From NCBI RefSeq assembly GCF_026151205.1, contig NC_087084.1, positions 15,022,322 to 15,086,321 of the forward strand: DNA of 64,000 bases, read 5' to 3'. The notes below the pieces were generated by a model, which saw only the letters and a program-made list of their open reading frames with translations, did no database searches and was not told the origin of the DNA. The translations under genes and the position numbers were made by a program. Shown here one piece after another: positions 9,467 through 19,490 of this stretch (within the stretch, counting starts at the first letter, position 1; every line of letters starts with the position of its first letter). This stretch comes from Bolinopsis microptera. Its lineage: Eukaryota; Ctenophora; Tentaculata; Lobata; Bolinopsidae.

Positions 9467-10962
9467 AACTAGTGCAAACTTTAGACCATATATCTTAGGG
9501 GACTTGGAGTAGCAAGAGAGTGACCAGAAAGTATATGTATACTTTTACCAAAAATACGTCGAAATGAATCCAGGGTGATACATGATCTGAGAGTGCAGAC
9601 CATAAAGTTTACGCACCCACCCTTGCCTCCTGAATTCTTGGTTGGAAAGACAATTATGCAAAATTGGTCGTTTATACTCCAAGTCCCTTTGTTAATAGAA
9701 GTAGTATTATTTATGTCTGGAGTTAGCTTCATTCAATAATAACAATATCAATATAATCAATATTAATATCAATATCAGACTAAACTATCAAATAAATAAA
9801 TTATCAAATATCAATTATTAATTCACTCTGATTAAAAAGTTATAAATTAGGATATCTAATATTTAAGAATTACAACTACAAGTTGTTAAAAACGCCCAAA
9901 ATAGATCTGAGATATTTCCAGTCTGTAGTACAATAATGATAGCAATAGTTTAAATTATGTTATGTGCCGCTGCAATTAGATTAAATTACTGTAACTTAAA
10001 ATTGTTTGGAGTCCAAGTCTCTTTTAAGTCAGCAGCTTGTGATTGTATTAATAGTGCAAGAATGCTAGTTTGTGCGGCGCGTCGAAGCGGCGAAGTCCCT
10101 CAAGAGCTTTACTAGCACCCGATTTACCACTTTTGGAGCACAAACTCAAACCTAATAATAATACCGGCCGAGCGCGCGGGCACAAATTAATATGTTATTA
10201 CTACAATTGGGTGGATTGATTCTCAGAATATTATCAGCACGCAGCACTAATAATATAAAGTTGATTATCGAATTTTAGATGGGCCGTTGATTTGTAGCGC
10301 GATCATGCACTACTGGGCCATAATTTTGACGGATGTTACGTTGCTCTAACCAGAGCCCTCTCGCTTGCAGTAGCGCGCGTCACGCACGCGCAGTACGCGC
10401 GTCACGCAGTATATACGCGCATCACGCAGTACGCGCGTCACGCAGTACGCGTAGACACATGGCTATGTGAAGATGTTACGCTGTACGCGTCTAAATTTCT
10501 TCGAAGTGCGAAGTAGCGCCCTCCGCCGCTCTTTCTTTTCGAAATGCTGGCCCGATGGCAAGTGCTACGAAGTAGCGCGCGCCGGGCCAAACTATCACAC
10601 ATCAACTCAGATTTAAATTGAGAGTTGAGAAGTTTTTGATACATGTTTCGTATTCTGTATTCGGTTCTAATGACTTAATATAGTCGTTTAGATAATAAAA
10701 ATATTACAAAGATACCAAGTAAACTCACAAATATTGCAACTTGGTTAAAAACAATGCATTTAACTGTTTTGGTGGCGCGCGCGCGCGCGCCATCTCAGTC
10801 AATTACTCCCATATTTGGTCAAACAGGATAATAGGGACGCAGAATATGAGTCCCTCTAAAAAGTCCGATTTCCTTCATGGTGCATGGTATGCCCCTTAAC
10901 TTTTTCCACTTTCGGCGGCGTGCGCTTCGCGCGCGAAAAGTAGCATGCAACGTATGTCAAAG
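9467..10962. other. Non-coding AT-rich stretch followed by a CpG-rich patch
   Basis: 9467-10040 shows nothing recognisable. From about 10049 the sequence becomes CpG-rich. It includes an imperfect tandem repeat of about 16 bp (GCAGTACGCGCGTCAC-like) at 10367-10455, a GC dinucleotide run near 10773-10790, and a TGCGC-TTC-GCGCG hairpin near 10922. The words at 10049-10104 recur in inverted orientation at about 63419-63470, so this is dispersed-repeat sequence. No ORF here has family motifs. Confidence 0.55.
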
Positions 10963-11858
10963 GAGTTTTGATCGACCAACTTGTGTTTCATGAGGTTTTC
11001 TGATAACCGATTTTACGTTTTCTGGTCCAGAAAATACTCCGTCAAATGTTTTTTTTCTATTCAGGCTTGTTGTCAATAAATTTGGTTTGTTTTGTAAAAG
11101 CAGAGTTCAGGATGGTCATCAACTTGATTTCCAACCAGATAAGAAGCGTGTTACTAATAGATTCATCATGAGCAGACATCCACAGTCCACACATGGTCAG
11201 GCCGATTACATAGCAGAGAAGTTAGAATTAACAGCAAATTAATTGGCCCCAAGGGTCAAACTCCTCTCCAAGTCCAAGCTTGAAACTTCCCTATAAAAAT
11301 CAATATGTGATGATCTCAGGAGCAGCAAACAGAAAAAACCGAAATCCTCTAGTGGTGAATCTGGAATCAAAGGGTAATCTCTGCTTCTGAACCCTCGCCT
11401 AAGGAGACTCCCCCTCTCCAAAATTTAATCAAAGAAGACACTCCCTCGCAGATACACCACTTCCATTACAACACAACAATAATGATCCAAGCTTGAAAGT
11501 GAATCCAATCGAGTCTAATGAAGATCGAATAAATTTTTCTGAAAGGTCAGCTTCACCCTCAGACCCTGAAACTGGCGATTTTGACACGATTCAATTTTAG
11601 AGCTACAGATCATTCCTGATACTAATAAGTTCACTTCCTGACAGGCCAAAGAGAGAAAGAGAGAGGTCAAAGAGTTATTATCTGCCTCCTGATCGTGGGT
11701 TTGTTACAGTCAACTATTGCTTTTCGCCAGATAGACTCAATTCTGTTTGGATCGAACTCTAAAAAGATAATATAAAATCAACAAGTAATTGGTAACGTAA
11801 TAGTGAATACTAATAGTAATAGTAATACTTTTATAGTTTCAAAGAGAATTTATGGAGT

Positions 11859-12032
11859 TAGGGGTCGTTCACACTTCACATAATACGTAATCAGCCGAGG
11901 GGGAGGGGGGGTTCCAAATGATTACGCTAGTGTAATTTTGACACAATGAATATGTTTAAAAATGATTGCGGAGGGGAGAGGGGGTTAAGAATTGGCCAAA
12001 AAGTGATTACGTAATATGTGAACGGCCCCTTA
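11859..12032. mobile_element. Short MITE with GGGGYCGTTCACA terminal inverted repeats
   Basis: The left end AGGGGTCGTTCACA and right end TGTGAACGGCCCCT are inverted copies, each continuing into a TTACGTAATCA-like word. The interior is a G-rich 110 bp with no ORF. A further copy of the right end occurs at about 12204-12231. Copy B keeps only the left end (about 48464-48500). Confidence 0.6.
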
Positions 12033-12070
12033 GTGTTATGGTTTCAATTGCTACACGTTGTATACCTCTC

Positions 12071-12089
12071 GTGCACGCGAAGCGTGCAC
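12071..12089. repeat. Perfect hairpin GTGCACGC-GAA-GCGTGCAC
   Basis: 8-bp arms flank a GAA loop. The core GCGAAGC is the known unusually stable DNA mini-hairpin. The region is absent from copy B. Confidence 0.7.
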
Positions 12090-12136
12090 GCCGGCCGGCC
12101 GCGCGCGATCAAAAGGGGTTGCAGCGTGTGTCAAGG

Positions 12137-12300
12137 TTTCAAAGAGAAACAAGACATTAGCGTTTTGGGGTTATTATTCTCTAATGGAAAAGTATTCCAA
12201 GTGGTATGTGAACGGCCCCTTAGTGTTATGGCTTCAAAGAGAAACAAGACATTAGCGTTTTGGGGTTATTATTCTCTATAATGGAAAAGTATTCCAAGTG
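12137..12300. repeat. Local tandem duplication of ~95 bp
   Basis: The block beginning TTCAAAGAGAAACAAGACAT and ending CCAAGTG occurs at about 12138-12203 and again at about 12232-12300, separated by an extra copy of the MITE end. Copy B has one divergent, partial copy. Confidence 0.7.
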
Positions 12301-13628
12301 ATTTGTATTCATATTATATTTTTATTCATAATATTTGTATACCGCTTAGTCTTAAAATATTCTGATGGCTCAAAGCAATTAAAGTACATATTATTTTGAA
12401 AATTCTCGGAAAATACTTAATTTTCGTTATTATCCTCGCTCTAGTAATTTAAGTTTATATTACAAAGAAAACTATTATGTATATTAGTTCTGAAGGTTAT
12501 TATACCAAGCCATAAAAACAACGTTGAAGTTGTTAAATTTATAACAACCCTGTGGACTAACCACATTATCAAAACCGCAAAATTAAAGTAGCTTTACAAA
12601 TAAAATTAATAATAAACAACTGTTTAAAAATACCCTGATATAGTCTGATTATGATCGGTCAAATATAAAACAGTTTAACACTTTTACAAACATATCAGTT
12701 AGAAAATTTCTAACATAGACTAAAAGTGTTATTTTAAGGCAAAATAGTATTGGAAGAATTCAATAACACCCTATAGGATAGTTAGGCAATAATAATTTAA
12801 TTAGGTAATTTGACGAAAGTTAATTGAGGTTACATAACCTAGCTGAAACAGCTGAAACCGTAGATATACGGAACAATATCATATCTGAATGATATTAATA
12901 AAAAGTTTACATTTTTACTGGACGGTGACTATTGACTATAGCAGTGCAGCTGGATTTAAAAACTTAGTAAAATTTATTAACTCACAGCTAGACTTACAAT
13001 AAAAACCTATAGCTAAATGTTCATTGTTCTGACAACTCAATTCTTAGACATAAATATTGATTTACCCCACATTTTTAATATCATGTAACCAGACGGAATA
13101 TATCGCACAATCAGCGAATGCAGATATATTTTACTTAAGATGATGGAACCAGGAACAACTGTCTTTTTCACAGAGGTCAATCTTCTTAGGAAGGAACGGA
13201 AGATATGATGAAGAGGAGTGGAAAGGGTGGCAGTGCATTCTTTGGAAGGATGTTAAAGTTGGCAGCGCTCATAACCTGAGGAAAATAAAGTTTAACAGGT
13301 TTTTTGTTCTAAAACTACAGAACTAATCTAGACTTTTCAGACAGAAAATTATTATTTTTCCACGATGTAAAGTTTTCACCAGAAAGGCTAAAAATGAAAT
13401 TGAAAAGGATTTAACTTATAACATTCATTGATTGCATTTAATTGATTAATGATGATGATGACATTGATTACAGTTTAAATAATTAGAAAGATGATTATGT
13501 AGAATTAGTTTTTCTGTGCGGTTGTATCAAGTATAATCCGCTAAAATTGAAACTCACCTTTTGTTTAATGAGGAAGTGAAGTTAGCTCTAACACAAAAAG
13601 AAGTTCTTGACTCACAAACACTTGATGC

Positions 13629-14041
13629 CCATATAAGGGATATAAACACCGCTTTCTTCTCTGAAACAGTAAGGGTATAATATATTATACGGGTAAATTA
13701 TCGACCATCTCCTATTACAAACACCTTAGGCTTTATCAAACATTAATTTAAAAGTGCAACATGGTAGTGGTGCTCGTATTGGAACAACAACAGTAACCTT
13801 GGTAACCATGGTTACCTATATAGAGATCTTATGGTATACTAATGGCACGTGATGCCCATACAAGGGATATATTGAATCCTGACTACCAAATTGATTTTTC
13901 ACTGAATATAATATCATTGATAGCAATACGTAGATGTAATTCAACATAACCATAATTTCAACCTGCAGTATCAGTGAAGGAGTACAGGAGATAATGTGGG
14001 TGTGACTTGGAAGATAAGTGTCCTTATATGGGCATCACGTG
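13629..14041. promoter_or_regulatory. Three CArG-type boxes, two linked to CACGTG (copy A)
   Basis: CCATATAAGG occurs at 13629-13638, CCATACAAGG (one mismatch to the CArG consensus) at 13856-13865 and CCTTATATGG at 14022-14031. The second is preceded by CACGTG at 13846-13851 and the third, in inverted orientation, is followed by CACGTG at 14036-14041, always with the same 4-bp spacing. CC(A/T)6GG is the binding site of SRF-type MADS factors and CACGTG is a bHLH E-box. Whether they act as sites, or are just part of a repeat, is unknown. No adjacent gene is firmly identified. Confidence 0.4.
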
Positions 14042-14569
14042 TCTTTCAGTCGCCTTTCAGTCACATTACTATCTCCTGAGATGTAATTGAATAGAATTAT
14101 ATACATAATTAAGCTATATTTATGCAATAGGAAATGTCTTTATAATCATGGTAATAATAGAAATCTTTATGAAAGACATGTTTCCAATTTACAAGGGATA
14201 ACAAAACGTTTCTAGATAACTTGTACTGGAAACTTATTTTAAAATTATTTAAAACAGTTCATATATACGTGATCCACCCACTTTAATCTCAATTTACCAA
14301 ATTAGTGCAGGTGTCTCAACAGGATCAATTAAACGTGAGTGTCTAGGGTTACCATAGCGACCAACTAAACCACAAGTAAACTGCTCCTGATCACTGCTTT
14401 TCACTGATCCTCGACTAGTGAGAAACAAATTAGATAAAACAAGGGTATTACCTGACTTTCTACGGGCTTGTCCCTTTTACTATTTAGTAAATACCGGAAT
14501 TATAGAATACTTAAAAAACCTACATCAACATGAACTCGTATCATTTTGATGAACGACACAAAGTAAGTA

Positions 14570-15472
14570 CCTTACGAGACATATTTATATGGTACGAAAT
14601 TTGGGGATTTTTGGAAAAAATCCCCATATTTTCGTACTACCAAAATTGTGGCCGCCATTTCAAAATCCCACACATTAATTTTTATGTAATTGGCTTAAAT
14701 AGGGCTAATTTGAGGTGAATTTGTCAAATAAGTTGTTTTACGTGTTTTGTAAGACAAGGATACGCATTTCTCAGGTAAATAGAAAGTTACTTAGTATAAT
14801 AATTGAATAGAAAATATCTGAAAACTGAACAGAAAACTGAACAGAAAACTGAATAGAAAATACTGAGTGACGACTTGGCCGGACATCTATAACGGTGAGA
14901 TGGTAACTGTAGTCCGTGAAACAGACCCAGATTCTCTCCAGCATGATAGGTATGCTTGCTTTGTAAAAAGGATAAAGGAAGGGCGTGGAGTGCTATTGGC
15001 AAGACTGATAACTGTTGGACACGTGCCATTGGAAATCAGCAAGATATGTCACTATTTTATCAACCATGGTGGTGAGATATCTGGAACTGTCGAGGATTCA
15101 AAACCACGCCGATCGCTGATACCCTCTGGAGGGTTAGAAGTCAAACTTAGTCTCACATTCAAGATTAGGGAGACTTAATTGACAAGCTCAAACTCCTGTT
15201 GAGGGAGGCATACACCTGGGACTACACCGGTGAGCAGACTCAAGGTGAAAGAGACGACGATGAAGACGATTTAAACGAAGAGAATGATTTTTAATTAATT
15301 TAGTTTTTCACGATTTTTAAAAATTGATTTCTCTGAAATAATTTAGCGTGAAAATGCGACAATTTAATTTGGGGTACGAAATTTGGGGATTTCTGAAAAA
15401 AATCCCCATATTTTCGTTCCCCCATAATTCCGATCCCCAGAATTATGATCCACATAAATATGTCTTGTAAGG
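14570..15472. mobile_element. CCTTA-ended DNA element with TA target site, carrying a HIRAN-like ORF
   Basis: The ends CCTTACGAGACATATTTAT and its inverted partner (CCTTACAAGACATATTTAT read from the right) form 23-bp TIRs flanked by TA (14568-14569 and 15473-15474). Copy B has the empty site (AAGTAACC near 51620-51628), which fixes the boundaries. Just inside each end is a self-complementary block containing TTTGGGGATTT...AAATCCCCA (14591-14640 and 15373-15420). The interior carries a HIRAN-domain remnant but no recognisable transposase, so the element was presumably mobilised in trans. It inserted after the A/B duplication. Confidence 0.85.
14867..15294 (+). pseudogene. HIRAN-like domain protein remnant with acidic tail
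   Basis: The frame starting near 14867 (no clear ATG until GEMVTVV) encodes VTVVRETDPDSLQHDRYACF, then VGHVPLEISKICHYFINHGG, then SGGLEVKL, and stops at 15178. The D..R/KYA... VGHVPxExSK pattern followed by a glycine turn fits the HIRAN domain, which in HLTF/RAD5 proteins binds 3' single-stranded DNA ends. After a frame change near 15178 the coding pattern resumes (DKLKLLLREAYTWDYTGEQT) and ends with the acidic tail ERDDDEDDLNEENDF at 15294. It is therefore probably a degraded 3' part of a longer gene carried by the surrounding TIR element. The HIRAN call is by pattern only. Confidence 0.6.
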
Positions 15473-15474
15473 TA

Positions 15475-15914
15475 ACCTAAAGTGCAATTTGTAACAAATC
15501 TTAGGATCATTAAAAGCAAGTGGTAATGAACGAAAATTAAAATTACCTGTTATTTGAGAACTCAAATGTAGCGATTCTTGAGTTGCTTGCGGAGGTTTTT
15601 GTCTTTAAAGAGTCGGGTTGGATAGTGTTAAGTTGAGAAGGATAAAGAAAGTAAAAGAGAATTAATGATAATAAGATTAAGGTTAAAGGATAAAAATATC
15701 ATCATTGTATCCGTGAAAAGTATGAAATTGTTTCCTTTATAGAGAAAGCACTTCTGATTAAAGTTGTGAACACCGGTTTTCATCCTTAGATTAGATCTGT
15801 TGTGTCTTCTTCAAGGTGGGTTCTTGAAACTTTTGAATGATACGATAGGCATCATTTAATACTTACAAATAATAAATAAAACATAATAATAAAATACACA
15901 ATAAAGCTTTTAAA
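15475..15914. other. 3' flank of the copy A ankyrin/XK-like gene
   Basis: AT-rich and without an ORF; collinear with copy B 51626-52075. It contains AATAAA-type words near 15870-15905 (which read TTTATT on the gene's strand), but I cannot assign a polyadenylation site. Confidence 0.5.
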
Positions 15915-18900
15915 CTATACATGCGAGTCTTGGAATACCCCGTGTTCGTCTTCTGCTGGTGTAATGTCAGCTTCTACATTCTGAGCTTCAATATCACTGA
16001 TTTCCTCTTCCTGTATGTTTGCTAGAAGTGTGCTACGTTCCGTTTCAGTTTCATAACGATGAGTCTGAGTTGATAGTGGCAGGGTTGACAAAGAAAGTTC
16101 ATCTGAAGTAGTCTTACATCTGCAACAGATAGATTTAGAGCAAGACTTTTTGAAATAAGAGATTGGACAGCAGGCGGAAGCTTGTTCTTCATACTGCCCA
16201 TTTTTCGGAAGCTTTGCTTCGCTAAACTGTCTTAACAATATAGCTGCTGCAAGAAAGATAATCATCAGGATCACTAATACGATGATCACCCATTTCGGCT
16301 CCATCAGGCTAAATCTTGTCCTGGAGATTAAAGAACCTGCCATGTACCACATTATTAACCCATATCCACAGATAAAGGCTGACTTCATTCGGAAGTTTTT
16401 AAAGTTCGTTTTATTGACCTGGAAAATATAAGAAAGCAAAGTTATGAGGGTAGTTGAAATGATAAGTAGTGTTAGGTAGAGCCATCCCTGGTATTTGAAG
16501 ATATCAGTATTCCTACCGCAGGGGTAGTTATTCTCAACATAAACCGCGCCTATAACTCCCTCGACAAACATGTAGGTTGTTATGACCATCATCTCTTTCC
16601 AGGTCCTTAAAGTTGTGTAGCCTACTTCTGAGGGGGAAATAAGATATGCATTCGGTCGACGTAGCGAAATGACAATAACATCTCTAAAACTGAATAGCAG
16701 GAGAGACCACATATCACCAATACGTCGTAGTATCGTAAGTTCTTCTTCTTTATCCTTTGAAGTTGGTATTTTCTTGCTGGCTATACTTATCGTGATCTTA
16801 TTAACAACAAACCAAACTAAAGTTGATAATCCAAGATATCCAGCAACATAGAAGTGATTGGGGACTGAGTGCATAACTGCTGCAATTAGGAAGAGTCTAG
16901 AAGGAATCATCAGAACATAAGCTATATACAATAGCACGAGAGCAACAGTAGACATCTTTGGTGTTGCTGGATGGAGCTTCCGAAGTATCACTTCCAAACC
17001 GATCACGCTGTTGGGAATCTTCACAAACGGCACTATCATTGAATATACTTCCACCCATGACGCGCATATCTTTAATCTCAGTAGGTTTTCGACACACTCA
17101 AAATCCCCAGAATCGTAATCGAAACTATGATAGTCCGTACATCCAGAACTTCTAAAATCCCCATCTTCCCTCAAAATGTTGAAGTAGATTTGAAAAATGT
17201 AAAACTGGATAAGGAGCTCAGGAATCTGTTCCATCATCATATAGTATTGGGCAAGAGATTTGTCTTTGGCCTGCTGTCTATAGATGACTCGTAATTTAGA
17301 AGGTGAGTGCGTGAGAAATTGCAGACGATCAACAACTGGACGGAGCCAAAATATCGAGAGTACGTTGAAAAATACGGCTCTAACAGATGTTGATATTGAT
17401 GAATGTCCTTTTACTTTGAACGGCCAAAAGAATCGTCCTAGATATTTAAATGGCACCCACAATTCATGCCCATAGTTTAGTTCAGAACCTTTCCAATCTT
17501 CTGGTGTAAATGTGACTTTTCCAAGATTTGTCCGGAGTTGCTCTATTCCAGTAGCAAATGTTGAAATTGAAGAGCGGATATTCTCGTGGAACAAAGTCAC
17601 AAAAACAATGACTAGCATTAGTATCCCTAATCTTGAAGAAAAACCTTTTAGCGTTTTGAAGCCTACATAAGCATCAGAAGCAATGTCGGAAATATGAATT
17701 AATATTGCAAATAAGCAAGTAAAATAGTCAAAGCTTCCCCGAACACTACACTTGTGCGAAAACCTCCTAATGCATGCAGAAAAAAGACACTTTTCAATGT
17801 CCTCTTTAACATTTTCTATGGGAGCGCAGCATCCTTGATCCTCTTTAACATTGATCGATTCTTGTTCGTTCTCCGTCAAATAGGTTTTAGCGATACTTTT
17901 TGCTACAAGTTTTGCGTCAATGTCTCCTTCATATCCTTCATCTGAAATTCTATTTATTTGGGCGGAAAATCTTTCGAAAACAGCCTCTCCCAATGTTTCT
18001 CGAAGAAACTTTTTAAAAGCGTCTTTTTCGATCGCTTCTTTAGACTTCTTTGCTTCTTTGGATTTCTTTGGACTGTCTGGAGACTTGACCTCACCACAGT
18101 CACATTTGATGTTAGCCTGCAAACTTACGTACAATACATTCAATAAACTTGATAACTGGGTGTCATGAACGTCTGGATCTACGAAGATGTCAACAAGTGT
18201 TTTGAAGACGGAACTTTTACAGAACACATATATTGCCTGGTTGTTATCCACTTGCTCCATATTGACACAGCCTAATTGGTGAAGGTATTTAACTATATAA
18301 GCATGACCTTGCTCAGCAGCAGCAAGAAAGGGGGTATAACCTAAATTATTAACGTGGTTCTTATCCACGCCATTAACTTGGCACATTTGTTCCACAATGT
18401 CCAAATAACCCATCCTAGCAGCTATCAGGAGGGGAGTGTTACCCTCCTTACCCTCCTTCTTAACATCGATATTAATGTGTGCTAGTAGCTCTTTTACAAC
18501 ATCTATGTTACCCTCTCTAGCTAGTGCTGCACACAGTGGTGTATCAACCTTACTCCCCTTGTTCACATCAATATCACTTTGTTTTAACAGCTCTTTTACA
18601 ACGTCTGTGTGACCCTTCTCAGCTGCTACGTACAGTGGTGTACCTAACTCAACCCCCTTATTAACATCAATATCACGGTGTGTTAACAGCTCTTTTACAA
18701 CCTCTATGTTACCCTGCTTAGCTGCTACGTACAGTGGTGTACTTGACTCATCCCCCTTATTAACATCAATATCAGGGTGTGTTAACAGCTCTTTTACAAC
18801 CTCTGTGCGACCCTTCTCAGCTGCTCTGTACAGTGGTGTGCCTAACATACCCACCTTGTTAACAGCAATATCACGGTGTGTTAACAGCTGTTTTACAACA

Positions 18901-19448
18901 TCTGTGTGACCCTGATAAGCTGCTACGTACAGTGGTGTACTTGACTTATCCCCCTTATTAACAGTAATATCACGGTGTGTTAACAGCTCTTTTACAACCT
19001 CTGTTTTACCATAATAAGCTGCTATGTACAGTGGTGTACCCCACTTACTCCCCTTATTAACATCAATATCACGGTGTGTTAACAGCTCTTTTACAACCTC
19101 TGTTTTACCATAATCAGCTGCTCTGTACAGTGGTGTACCTGACACACCCTCCCAGTTAACATTAATATTAATGTGTGTTAACAGCTCTTTTACAACGTCT
19201 GTGTGACCCTTTAAGGCTGCTATGTACAGTGGTGTACCTGACTCACCCTCCCTGTTAACATTAATATCACGGTGTGTTAACAGCTCTTTTACAACCTCTA
19301 TGTTACCCTCCTTAGCTGCTATGTACAGTGGTGTACCTAACTCACCCTCCCTGTTAACATTAATATCACGGTGTGTTAACAGCTCTTTTACAACCTCTTT
19401 GTTACCCTGCCAAGCTGCTATGTACAGTTCAGTGCTCTGGTCAGACAT
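15915..19448 (-). CDS. Ankyrin-repeat protein with XK-related-like multi-span membrane domain (copy A)
   Basis: A single open frame of 1177 residues from the ATG at 19448 (MSDQSTELYIAA). Residues 1 to about 403 are 12 ankyrin repeats of 33 residues (GTPLYIAA..GHTDVVKELLTH), encoded by a 99-bp tandem repeat. A charged cytosolic linker follows (KKSKEAKKSKEA, about 450-555). Residues about 555-1085 contain roughly nine to eleven hydrophobic segments, with EQIPELLIQFYIF, HISDIASDAYVGF and YVLMIPSRLFLIAAV reminiscent of XK/XKR proteins, the phospholipid-scramblase family. The tail has a cysteine cluster (CCPISYFKKSCSKSICCRC, possibly palmitoylated) and ERSTLL, an acidic dileucine sorting motif. 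Inferred: an integral membrane protein with a cytosolic ankyrin arm. The lack of introns suggests a retrogene-like or lineage-expanded family. Ankyrin part certain; XK relation tentative. Confidence 0.85.
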   Translation of the reverse strand: MSDQSTELYIAAWQGNKEVVKELLTHRDINVNREGELGTPLYIAAKEGNIEVVKELLTHRDINVNREGESGTPLYIAALKGHTDVVKELLTHININVNWEGVSGTPLYRAADYGKTEVVKELLTHRDIDVNKGSKWGTPLYIAAYYGKTEVVKELLTHRDITVNKGDKSSTPLYVAAYQGHTDVVKQLLTHRDIAVNKVGMLGTPLYRAAEKGRTEVVKELLTHPDIDVNKGDESSTPLYVAAKQGNIEVVKELLTHRDIDVNKGVELGTPLYVAAEKGHTDVVKELLKQSDIDVNKGSKVDTPLCAALAREGNIDVVKELLAHINIDVKKEGKEGNTPLLIAARMGYLDIVEQMCQVNGVDKNHVNNLGYTPFLAAAEQGHAYIVKYLHQLGCVNMEQVDNNQAIYVFCKSSVFKTLVDIFVDPDVHDTQLSSLLNVLYVSLQANIKCDCGEVKSPDSPKKSKEAKKSKEAIEKDAFKKFLRETLGEAVFERFSAQINRISDEGYEGDIDAKLVAKSIAKTYLTENEQESINVKEDQGCCAPIENVKEDIEKCLFSACIRRFSHKCSVRGSFDYFTCLFAILIHISDIASDAYVGFKTLKGFSSRLGILMLVIVFVTLFHENIRSSISTFATGIEQLRTNLGKVTFTPEDWKGSELNYGHELWVPFKYLGRFFWPFKVKGHSSISTSVRAVFFNVLSIFWLRPVVDRLQFLTHSPSKLRVIYRQQAKDKSLAQYYMMMEQIPELLIQFYIFQIYFNILREDGDFRSSGCTDYHSFDYDSGDFECVENLLRLKICASWVEVYSMIVPFVKIPNSVIGLEVILRKLHPATPKMSTVALVLLYIAYVLMIPSRLFLIAAVMHSVPNHFYVAGYLGLSTLVWFVVNKITISIASKKIPTSKDKEEELTILRRIGDMWSLLLFSFRDVIVISLRRPNAYLISPSEVGYTTLRTWKEMMVITTYMFVEGVIGAVYVENNYPCGRNTDIFKYQGWLYLTLLIISTTLITLLSYIFQVNKTNFKNFRMKSAFICGYGLIMWYMAGSLISRTRFSLMEPKWVIIVLVILMIIFLAAAILLRQFSEAKLPKNGQYEEQASACCPISYFKKSCSKSICCRCKTTSDELSLSTLPLSTQTHRYETETERSTLLANIQEEEISDIEAQNVEADITPAEDEHGVFQDSHV

Positions 19449-19490
19449 CTTTACTGGTAGTTACCTAGAGAAATGTTAGTAGTCAGTAAC
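19449..19490 (-). promoter_or_regulatory. Short unique 5' flank of the copy A ankyrin gene
   Basis: Only about 42 bp separate the ATG from the first minisatellite unit. The same 42 bp are present in copy B (56017-56059). Any promoter must lie here, inside the minisatellite or beyond it. No TATA-like word is seen. Confidence 0.4.

Noticed and set aside
16669-18168. + strand ORFs opposite the ankyrin/XK-like gene
   Set aside because: Short antisense shadows of the long - strand frame; the same shadows appear in copy B because of duplication.
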